In this document: positions 1 through 4,778 of the stretch, one piece after another
Layout of the letters: each line of letters opens with the position of its first letter
How positions within the stretch are numbered: position 1 is the stretch's first letter
Assembly: GCA_017304505.1 (NCBI GenBank)
Contig: JAFKKQ010000335.1
Coordinates: forward strand, 1 to 9,928
Reading direction: 5' to 3'
DNA from: Hyphomicrobiales bacterium
Lineage (GTDB): Bacteria; Pseudomonadota; Alphaproteobacteria; Rhizobiales; Xanthobacteraceae
DNA length: 9,928 nucleotides
The notes under the pieces: model-generated
Seen by the model: only the letters and a program-made list of their open reading frames with translations
Told to the model about the DNA's origin: nothing
The model's database searches: none
Translations under genes and position numbers: made by a program

Positions 1-251
1 CCCGCGCCGATCGCCGGCACGCCACCCGCACCGAGAACTGGGACGCTGATCCCTGGCTCCTCAACACGCCGGCCGGCACGGTCGACCTCCGCACCGGCAA
101 GCTGCGCCCGCACGAACGCACGGACCTTGTCACCAAGATTACCGCCGTGGCACCGGGCGGCGACTGCCCGCTCTGGCTCGCCTTCCTGGACCGGGTGTTC
201 GAGGGCGATGCCGGTCTCATCGGCTTGTCGACCACCGCGGCTGGTTCATGA
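1..251 (+). pseudogene. P4/D5-family phage or plasmid primase, truncated at both ends
   Basis: Frame 3 is open from the window edge to a TGA at 249-251. It reads WLLNTPAGTVDLRTGKLRPH, then a short TKITAVAPGGDCP stretch and WLAFLDRVFEGDAGLIG. From family knowledge this is the D5_N region of P4-type primase-helicases, where a line such as 'FLQRVAGYALTG' and then the SF3 helicase domain should follow. Instead, after about position 222, the reading becomes LSTTAAGS and stops. The helicase Walker motifs are therefore missing and the gene is broken. The 5' part is off the window. Just past the break, frame 2 (about 230-265) reads DHRGWFMNAGA and stops at 263-265, which may be the tail of the gene that originally preceded gpW. 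The family call is from recall of the motif line; the truncation is seen directly. Confidence 0.65.
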
Positions 252-264
252 ACGCAGGCGCGTG

Positions 265-477
265 ATGAGTGACCTCAGCCAGCTCACCGCCTGGCGCAAC
301 GCGCTGATGGCCGCCCGCTATTGGGGCGTGCGCACCGTCGAATACGACGGCAAGCGCGTGACCTATGCCAGCGACGCCGAGATGGCGGCGGCGCTCGCCG
401 ACCTCGACCGCAAGATCGCGGCCGCCGGCGGCAGCCGCGTCTCCGTCGTCCGCATCGCATCATCGAAAGGAGTCTGA
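265..477 (+). CDS. gpW-like phage head-tail joining protein
   Basis: This 70-residue protein has the size and layout of lambda gpW, which plugs the portal vertex so that the tail can attach. Helix 1 (about residues 3-20, SQLTAWRNALMAARYWG) is followed by a beta hairpin (VRTVEYDGKRVTYAS, about 21-35). Helix 2 (DAEMAAALADLDRKIAAAGG, about 36-55) is followed by a basic and hydrophobic tail ending ASSKGV. The ATG at 265 is chosen because it opens exactly at the helix 1 motif. It also overlaps by one base a TGA (263-265) in frame 2, a TGATG arrangement typical of translational coupling with an upstream phage gene that is now truncated. A longer frame to 127 exists but its extra part is primase sequence in another frame. 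With no portal or terminase nearby it is unlikely to serve a working phage. Confidence 0.7.
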   Translation: MSDLSQLTAWRNALMAARYWGVRTVEYDGKRVTYASDAEMAAALADLDRKIAAAGGSRVSVVRIASSKGV

Positions 478-480
478 GCC

Positions 481-828
481 ATGAAGACCTTCATCCAGAA
501 CGGCGACGTCATCACGGTGACCGCGCCCACGGGCGGCGTCACATCGGGCGGCGGCGTCATCGTCGGAGCCCTGTTCGGCATCGCCGCCTTCACCGCCGCC
601 GAGGGCGAGGCAGTCGAGATCGCCGTGCGCGGCGTCTATGTCCTGCCGAAGGAGCCGACCGCCGTCATCGCCGCCGGCGCTCAGGTCGCCTGGAACGCGA
701 CCGCCAGGCAGATCGACCTGCCCGACACCGGGCTCTATCCCGTCGGCATCGCGACCGAGGCCGTCGGTAACGGCATCACCACGGTCCGCGTGCGGCTGGA
801 CGGCGTGGCGACCGCGGCGGCAGCGTAG
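481..828 (+). CDS. DUF2190-family phage capsid decoration (cement) protein
   Basis: This 115-residue protein begins MKTFIQNGDVITVTAP and continues with GGGVIVGALFGIAAFTAAEG, then a beta-rich pattern (AVEIAVRGVYVLPKE, AQVAWNATARQIDLP) and an ending GITTVRVRLDG. This is the small all-beta fold expected of DUF2190 proteins, which sit on the outside of phage capsids beside the major capsid gene; the family call is from recalled pattern. A clean AAAGGAG (466-472) lies 8 bp before the ATG, inside the 3' end of the gpW gene, so the two are co-transcribed. Family length (about 105-125 residues) suggests that it is intact. The usual major capsid gene does not follow; a LysR gene on the opposite strand ends 8 bp later. 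Confidence 0.72.
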   Translation: MKTFIQNGDVITVTAPTGGVTSGGGVIVGALFGIAAFTAAEGEAVEIAVRGVYVLPKEPTAVIAAGAQVAWNATARQIDLPDTGLYPVGIATEAVGNGITTVRVRLDGVATAAAA

Positions 829-836
829 TCGCCTTT

Positions 837-1721
837 CTATCCGGTCAAGATCGTTTTGAGTGCCTCGCGCTCGCCGACAATGAAGTCGAAGAACGCCGCT
901 ACGCGCGGCGTGCGCCGAAGATCGGGATGCGTCAACAGGCGCCAGCTTCGCGCAAGCTCCGGGATCGGCGCTAGCACGCGCACGAGGTCCTGTTCGCCAT
1001 CGGCAATAGCGGTCGGCAAGGGACCTACGCCCAAGCCGGATTTCACCGCATAGACTAGGCCAAGAACGCTGTTGTTGCGTGCTGCAATCTTGGCATCGGG
1101 TGCGACGGTCTTGAGCCACGTTACAACACGATGTTTGCTCAACGATTCATCGAAGCTCACCAAAGAATGATGTGATAAATCCTCAACGCGATCCGGCTTC
1201 CCGTGACGCTCGATATAGGTGCGGCTCGCGTAAACGGCCCAAATTGAATCCGCAATCTTACGGCCGACAAGATCATCGTCGGTATCACCGGAACGGAACG
1301 CAACATCCGCTTCGCCTTTTAGAAGATCGAGGTAGCGGTCACTCATCACGAATTCGACCCGCAGCTTCGGATGGCGGGCATGAAAGCGCTCGATCAGCGG
1401 CGTCATGCGCTGCACGATTGGTTCGGGGCATGTCACCCGAATGACGCCGCTTTGATCACGCTCGATGCCGGTCAGGTGGCGCTCGAAATCGCCAACCGAA
1501 GCTTCGACGCGCTCGGCATAGGGCAACAGCGCCGTACCGAATTCTGTCAGGCGATATCCGGCTACTGTACGCGTGACGAGCTTGCGTCCGATACGCCCTT
1601 CTAGCTCCGAAAGCCGCCGATGCACTGTCGATTGGCTGACGCGCAGCGCCTTTCCCGCCGCGATCGTGCTGCCGTGCCGAGCGACTGCCAGAAAGAACTT
1701 GAGGTCGTTCCAATCGAACAT
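837..1721 (-). CDS. LysR-family transcriptional regulator
   Basis: This 294-residue protein has normal LysR length. The N-terminal winged HTH (residues about 1-60) starts MFDWNDLKFFLAVARHGS and includes the recognition stretch ALRVSQSTVHRRLSELE. It is followed by a linker helix and a two-lobed effector-binding domain (about 85-290) with QSGVIRVTCPEPIVQRMTPL, EADVAFRSGD and KSGLGVGPLP. The start at 1721 is chosen because the conserved LysR N-terminus begins there; the frame is open to 1970 but the extra 83 residues look like antisense of the methyltransferase leader. No strong Shine-Dalgarno precedes it. It is divergent from the methyltransferase at 1837 across 115 bp, the classic arrangement in which a LysR protein controls its neighbour and itself. 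The effector is unknown. Its 3' end nearly touches the prophage remnant. Confidence 0.88.
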   Translation of the reverse strand: MFDWNDLKFFLAVARHGSTIAAGKALRVSQSTVHRRLSELEGRIGRKLVTRTVAGYRLTEFGTALLPYAERVEASVGDFERHLTGIERDQSGVIRVTCPEPIVQRMTPLIERFHARHPKLRVEFVMSDRYLDLLKGEADVAFRSGDTDDDLVGRKIADSIWAVYASRTYIERHGKPDRVEDLSHHSLVSFDESLSKHRVVTWLKTVAPDAKIAARNNSVLGLVYAVKSGLGVGPLPTAIADGEQDLVRVLAPIPELARSWRLLTHPDLRRTPRVAAFFDFIVGEREALKTILTG

Positions 1722-1836
1722 GGCAGCATTATGCAATTCTGCGGCCCCCTCCCGCAATGTTACGGCTCCGCAGCGGCGTCGCGCGAACTTAGAGTTTCCA
1801 TCGGGCTTCAGCTGCGAACCACTGATGGAGAATGGC
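1722..1836. promoter_or_regulatory. Divergent LysR/methyltransferase intergenic region
   Basis: This 115-bp gap separates two divergent genes and must hold both promoters. By family rule it would hold the LysR binding site (T-N11-A type). The stretch from 1728 to 1775 is relatively AT-rich with two similar GCAAT-containing segments (around 1734 and 1757). I cannot assign a specific operator or clear -35/-10 boxes. Confidence 0.4.
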
Positions 1837-2712
1837 ATGAACGCGATAGCACCGTTTGACGCAGAGAAATTCAAAGCAGCGACGCGCGACCAATGGGACA
1901 AGTCCGCCAAGGGCTGGAATGACCAGAGCACCCGAATCCGCACATGGCTCCGGGAATCGACTGACGCCATGCTTGAAATGGCGGAGATCAGACCAGGTGC
2001 GCGCGTGCTCGATGTTGCTGCAGGTGCGGGTGATCAGACGCTCGACATTGCCAAGCGCGTCGGGTCATCGGGATCAGTGCTCGCGACCGATCTCTCCCCG
2101 GCCATCCTGGAATTAGCAAAGGACAATGCGCGGCATGCGGGTTACGACAATGTCGAGACACAAGTCGCCGACGGCGAGGACCTCCGTGTTCCGGAGGCAA
2201 GCTTCGATGCGGCGGTTTGCCGGCTCGGCCTGATGTTCTTTCCCGATCCAGCTAGGGGGCTGCGGGAAATGTTTCGCGCGCTCAAAGCAGGAGGCCGCGC
2301 ATGCACCATGGTGTTTTCGACACCCGAGAAGAATCCGTGTATCGCCATTCTGGTCTCAACCGCGCTTAAACACGCGGGCTTGCCGCCGCGCGATCCCTAT
2401 CAGCCGGGCGGGCTGCTCAGCCTCGGCAAGCCAGGATTGATTGATGAGCTGTTCCGACAGGCCGGATTTTCGAGGGTGGCGACCACAAAGGTTGCAGCGC
2501 CCTTCCGCCTGCCGACGGTGAAGGACTATCTCGAATTCATACGAACGTCTGCGAGCCCGATCATACAGATACTTGGCCGGCTCGACGATGCTGGACGCGA
2601 TGCGGCCTGGGTCGAGATCGAACAGAAGCTGAGCATGTTCAACACACCAAGCGCGTGGGAGGGTCCGAACGAGTTGCTACTGACGATCGGCTACCGGCAA
2701 TCGGAGCGATAA
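1837..2712 (+). CDS. Class I SAM-dependent methyltransferase, UbiE/COQ5-like
   Basis: This 291-residue protein carries the Rossmann methyltransferase signatures. Motif I is VLDVAAGAGDQTLDIA (about 57-72), the SAM-ribose acidic residue lies in VLATDLSPAIL (D about 85), and the adenine-side acidic segment is VADGEDL (about 110-116). Motif IV/V is FDAAVCRLGLMFFPDP (about 123-138), followed by the post-motif RALKAGGR. The FFPDPARGLREMFRALKAGG pattern is typical of UbiE-like small-molecule methyltransferases; the substrate cannot be told from sequence. The ATG at 1837 is preferred because GGAG (1827-1830) sits 6 bp before it. An ATG 12 bp upstream is in frame but lacks a good site. It is probably controlled by the divergent LysR gene. 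It lies outside the tRNA-bounded element. Confidence 0.85.
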   Translation: MNAIAPFDAEKFKAATRDQWDKSAKGWNDQSTRIRTWLRESTDAMLEMAEIRPGARVLDVAAGAGDQTLDIAKRVGSSGSVLATDLSPAILELAKDNARHAGYDNVETQVADGEDLRVPEASFDAAVCRLGLMFFPDPARGLREMFRALKAGGRACTMVFSTPEKNPCIAILVSTALKHAGLPPRDPYQPGGLLSLGKPGLIDELFRQAGFSRVATTKVAAPFRLPTVKDYLEFIRTSASPIIQILGRLDDAGRDAAWVEIEQKLSMFNTPSAWEGPNELLLTIGYRQSER

Positions 2713-2713
2713 G

Positions 2714-2745
2714 ACACTCCGTGAAGTCTGCGAACACTCAGTGAA
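2714..2745 (+). repeat. Two 12-bp direct repeats, 20-bp period
   Basis: The segments ACACTCCGTGAA (2714-2725) and ACACTCAGTGAA (2734-2745) differ at one base and start exactly 20 bp apart, about two helical turns. They begin directly after the methyltransferase stop codon. The second continues into GTGAAC. The function is unknown; a protein-binding pair is possible, as is chance. Confidence 0.4.
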
Positions 2746-2862
2746 CATCGACGTCGCCCGTGTCGCATCCGTGTCGCACGGAAGAATTGGGAATGGCCGT
2801 AAGCGTTTGGAATGTTTTGGGTTCGTGTTGCGTTCCTTTGCAACACGGGTCCGAAAAGCGAA

Positions 2863-2897
2863 ATGGCGCTAAGTCTTTGACTTAGCGCCATAATTTT
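2863..2897. terminator. Strong intrinsic terminator, possibly bidirectional
   Basis: A perfect 13-bp stem, ATGGCGCTAAGTC (2863-2875) pairing with GACTTAGCGCCAT (2879-2891), closes a TTT loop and is followed on the plus strand by AATTTT. On the minus strand the stem is followed by a T-containing tract (TTCGCTTTT). It sits 5 bp beyond the 3' end of the tRNA-fMet segment, so on the minus strand it would end transcripts of the original tRNA gene. On the plus strand it would stop methyltransferase transcripts. A second weaker hairpin (stem GTGTTGC 2825-2831 with GCAACAC 2840-2846) lies just to its left. The rest of 2713-2862 holds no gene. Confidence 0.75.
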
Positions 2898-2942
2898 GGT
2901 TGCGGGGATAGGATTTGAACCTATGACCTTCAGGTTATGAGC
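2897..2942 (-). repeat. Left attachment repeat: 3' half of tRNA-fMet(CAT)
   Basis: On the minus strand this reads from the anticodon loop (GCTCATAACC) through the variable region, T-arm (ATAGG-TTCAAAT-CCTAT) and acceptor 3' strand to an encoded CCA. The acceptor end CCCCGCA-ACCA puts A at position 72, the C1/A72 mismatch mark of initiator tRNA. The match ends just 5' of the anticodon: the next bases (GGGTACC on the plus strand) are not tRNA, so the D-arm and 5' acceptor strand are missing. It is a partial copy, not a working tRNA gene. Confidence 0.8.
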
Positions 2943-3021
2943 GGGTACCACGCGAGAACAAGAGACTAAAGGAAATCAGACGCTTGTGCCATAACTCATT
3001 GAAGCGATTGAATTCTTATCG

Positions 3022-3041
3022 CCGCATTCAACCGCATTCAA
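3022..3041 (+). repeat. Tandem 10-bp repeat CCGCATTCAA x2
   Basis: The 10-mer CCGCATTCAA occurs twice head to tail (3022-3031, 3032-3041), about 80 bp inside the left attachment repeat. Spacing of one helical turn suits cooperative protein binding on one face of the DNA. The function is inferred only. Confidence 0.5.
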
Positions 3042-3087
3042 TGGCATCTGACCGCAATAGGCGGATGACGACTCCGTTACGACGGGC

Positions 3088-3105
3088 GAGGTATTGCGGA
3101 GTTGA
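3088..3105 (+). repeat. 18-bp terminal direct repeat, left copy
   Basis: The sequence gaggtattgcggagttga is identical to 9728-9745 and in the same orientation. The left copy lies 146 bp inside the left tRNA segment and 10 bp before the -35 box of the ParA gene. Confidence 0.6.
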
Positions 3106-3115
3106 AAATCGCGCC

Positions 3116-3145
3116 TTGACAGCCGTGCTGTGAACAACGTAAACA
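3116..3145 (+). promoter_or_regulatory. Probable promoter of the HTH-ParA operon
   Basis: A consensus -35 TTGACA (3116-3121) is followed after 16-18 bp by an AT-rich -10 candidate around 3138-3145 (CGTAAACA), inside the left arm of the inverted repeat. Transcription would then start near 3150, which rules out the GTG at 3130 as the ParA start and favours ATG 3181. The -10 is not a close match to TATAAT. Confidence 0.5.
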
Positions 3146-3166
3146 ACGACTGTTTACAACGTTCAC
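3130..3166. promoter_or_regulatory. 37-bp inverted repeat, probable operator
   Basis: The arms GTGAACAACGTAAACA (3130-3145) and TGTTTACAACGTTCAC (3151-3166) are inverted repeats matching at 13 of 16 positions around a 5-bp spacer. The three mismatches are together in the middle of each arm. It overlaps the predicted -10 and the start of transcription, so a bound repressor would block the promoter. The downstream ParA protein carries its own N-terminal HTH and is the obvious candidate for binding, in line with known ParA autoregulation. The link to ParA is inferred. Confidence 0.65.
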
Positions 3167-3180
3167 AGGTCGCGCCGCCC

Positions 3181-4233
3181 ATGGCTTCCGACGACGATTT
3201 GGTCGGCATCAACGAGATCGCCGAGATGGCGAAGGTTTCGCGTCAAGCGGTCGCCAACTGGCGAAGCCGCATGGCCGATTTTCCAAAGCCACTTGCTGAT
3301 CTCGCTTCCGGACCTGTGTTCAGACGCTCGCATATCCGCGCTTGGCTCAGGAGAAGGAAGATACCGATGTCTCATGTGTTCTCGACGATCAACTTGAAAG
3401 GCGGCGTGGGAAAGACCACGACCACCGTTGCACTCGCGGAGACCTTCTCCGCCGAAAAGCGCAAGAAGGTCCTCGTCATTGATCTGGACCCGCAGACTAA
3501 CGCCACCACGATGCTGATCGGTGAAGAGAAGTGGCGCGAGCTGAATGATAAGGGGCATACCCTCGCTCAGCTCTTCAAGGATGCGCTGAACCCTGAAAGC
3601 AAGAAATTTGATTTGCAGAAGACCCTCCAGAAGAAGGTCTCCGACGTTTCCGCCGCAGCGACGATTGATCTTCTGCCTTCGAGCCTGGACCTAATCGACG
3701 TTCAGGACGAGCTCATCAACACACCCGTGGGCAAGTACGGCGCCATCCGCCCCTTTGATATCCTGTGGCGCGCCACCAAGGATCTCGTCGAGGACTACGA
3801 TATCGTCATCGTCGATTGCCCGCCCAATCTCGGGAAGATCACACAGAATGGTCTGCGCATGTCACAGGGATTCGTCATCCCGACCATTCCGGACATCCTT
3901 TCGACCTACGGCATTCCTCAGATTGTTCGTCGCGTGCGGGAGTTTTCGGAGGAGATCGCCGAAGAGATTGAACCGCTGGGCATCATAGTGACCAAATTTC
4001 AGGCGAACTCAAACGTGCATGTGAACATGCAGAAGCAGCTTACCCGCAACCATGCCGCCGACGGGGTAAATTGGCCGCCGCTCTTCGATACGGTCATCCC
4101 GCAGGCGAACCAGATCGCCGCCGCCGCGGAGCATGCAAGCTATTCCACGCTCAAACAGAAGTGGGGCTATCAGGGGCTGCATGATCGGTTTTCCGCCCTG
4201 GCAAAGGAAATTCTGGCGAAGCTGGGAGCCTGA
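3181..4233 (+). CDS. parA: ParA-family ATPase with fused N-terminal HTH domain
   Basis: Numbered from ATG 3181 (350 residues), an HTH domain (about 8-62, VGINEIAEMAKVSRQAVANW followed by an FRRSHIRAWLRRRK wing) precedes a complete ParA/MinD-type ATPase. Visible motifs are the deviant Walker A KGGVGKTT (about 73-80), the A' motif VLVIDLDPQTN (about 97-107), and Walker B DIVIVDCPPN (about 207-216). ParA proteins move or position DNA by ATP-dependent, non-specific DNA binding, and forms with an HTH also repress their own operon. The GTG at 3130 is in frame, but lies inside the operator and before the likely transcript start. An internal ATG at 3367 with a strong ribosome site could give an ATPase-only form. 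The small gene at 4237 is coupled downstream. No recognisable ParB is present, so the role may be maintenance or regulation of the excised element. Confidence 0.85.
   Translation: MASDDDLVGINEIAEMAKVSRQAVANWRSRMADFPKPLADLASGPVFRRSHIRAWLRRRKIPMSHVFSTINLKGGVGKTTTTVALAETFSAEKRKKVLVIDLDPQTNATTMLIGEEKWRELNDKGHTLAQLFKDALNPESKKFDLQKTLQKKVSDVSAAATIDLLPSSLDLIDVQDELINTPVGKYGAIRPFDILWRATKDLVEDYDIVIVDCPPNLGKITQNGLRMSQGFVIPTIPDILSTYGIPQIVRRVREFSEEIAEEIEPLGIIVTKFQANSNVHVNMQKQLTRNHAADGVNWPPLFDTVIPQANQIAAAAEHASYSTLKQKWGYQGLHDRFSALAKEILAKLGA
3349..3369 (+). promoter_or_regulatory. Internal ribosome site and ATG within the ParA gene
   Basis: AGGAGAAGGAAG (3349-3360) lies just before an in-frame ATG (3367-3369) that begins MSHVFSTINLKGGVGKT, exactly the N-terminus of a normal stand-alone ParA. 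The purine run codes R-R-R-K with AGG and AGA, arginine codons that are uncommon in this GC-rich gene set. This is consistent with selection for a ribosome site. A second, short product is inferred. Confidence 0.45.
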
Positions 4234-4236
4234 GTC

Positions 4237-4659
4237 ATGAACCTCAAGCGAGCTCTTACCAATCTCGTCCACGCCGTGGTCGAGGAAGCCGAGCGGAATC
4301 CAGAATTTTCGAAGAGGGTCGAGGAGGCGCTCGGCCTCGGTGAGTCACCGCGGCGAACGTCGATCCCGAAGCAGCCGCGGGACACTCCCCCGCGCGCTGC
4401 ACATCGACGAGCCCCGGCGGTACTGGACCCGGTCGATTTGGCGCGTCAAGGCGAAACTGCGCTTCGCGCACGGCTTGGAGAATTGACGCTTGAACAACTC
4501 AAGGACATCGTCGCCGATTACGGAATGGACCCTGGCAAGCTCGTGCTGAAGTGGAAGACGCCGGACCGGATTATCGGTCGCATCGTCGAAGTGTCGATTG
4601 GCCGAGCCAAGAAGGGTGAAGGCTTTCTCTCCTCGGGCTCCGGCAGCAGCGAGCCCTGA
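4237..4659 (+). CDS. Conserved hypothetical protein coupled to ParA
   Basis: This 140-residue protein belongs to no family I can name. Residues 1-32 form a likely amphipathic helix (LTNLVHAVVEEAERNPEFSK). Residues about 33-65 are a proline, arginine and alanine-rich linker that is probably disordered. Residues about 70-127 form a compact helical region (RARLGELTLEQLKDIVADYG, then LVLKWKTPDRIIGRIVEVS), and the tail is glycine and serine-rich. The ATG is 3 bp after the ParA stop, with GGGAG (4224-4228) 8 bp upstream, so the two are translated together. A small basic protein just after ParA often acts as its partner, such as a ParB-like DNA binder. That role here is only inferred from position; no ParB motif is visible. 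Confidence 0.7.
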   Translation: MNLKRALTNLVHAVVEEAERNPEFSKRVEEALGLGESPRRTSIPKQPRDTPPRAAHRRAPAVLDPVDLARQGETALRARLGELTLEQLKDIVADYGMDPGKLVLKWKTPDRIIGRIVEVSIGRAKKGEGFLSSGSGSSEP

Positions 4660-4778
4660 GCCGACCAAGACGACAACTCGGCTAGGGTTTCCGCCGCTAT
4701 TTGCCTCTTTCCGCCTAATCGCTCCCGCTCGAAAAGAGCATCTTGCCTGCCGCGAAGTCTCACCGCTCAGTGACAGGC

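Larger units (their letters stand above)
1..828 (+). mobile_element. Degenerate prophage fragment
   Basis: Three phage-type coding segments lie in the same direction: a primase C-terminally cut off, a gpW-like head-tail joining gene and a DUF2190-like capsid cement gene. In lambda-like phages of alphaproteobacteria, gpW is normally followed by portal and protease genes, and DUF2190 by the major capsid gene. Here gpW runs straight into DUF2190, and DUF2190 is followed 8 bp later by the 3' end of an unrelated LysR gene. The primase is a replication gene and would not normally abut gpW. I therefore read this as a remnant built by several deletions. The left limit lies outside the window. Confidence 0.65.
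2943..3115. other. Non-coding left-end leader of the element
   Basis: No open frame here looks like a gene. The stretch contains a head-to-tail 10-bp repeat (3022-3041) and an 18-bp sequence (3088-3105) repeated near the right end of the element. There is also an ACTCCG/CGGAGT inverted pair (3071-3076 and 3097-3102). Such repeats beside an attachment site are typical of recombinase or directionality-factor arm sites; this role is inferred. Confidence 0.5.

Noticed and set aside
127..264. N-terminal extension of the gpW-like frame
   Set aside because: The DNA in this part encodes the primase fragment in another frame; the gpW homology starts at the ATG at 265.
460..1119. Minus-strand open frame of 219 codons
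   Set aside because: It is antisense to the phage genes and out of frame with LysR, arginine-rich and low in complexity, as expected of a shadow frame in GC-rich DNA.
1573..1836. Long N-terminal extension of the methyltransferase frame
   Set aside because: It is antisense to the LysR HTH region; the ribosome site before 1837 and the family start agree with the short form.
1722..1970. 83-residue N-terminal extension of the LysR frame
   Set aside because: Conserved LysR sequence begins at the ATG at 1721, and the extension runs across the divergent promoter and into the methyltransferase gene.
2825..2846. Hairpin GTGTTGC/GCAACAC as a separate terminator
   Set aside because: There is no T-run on either side, and the strong terminator just to the right is enough.
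2691..2951. Minus-strand open frame of 86 codons over the left tRNA segment
   Set aside because: It includes GSNPIPATK, the usual false translation of a tRNA 3' end, and the rest has no protein-like pattern. The tRNA and terminator explain the region.
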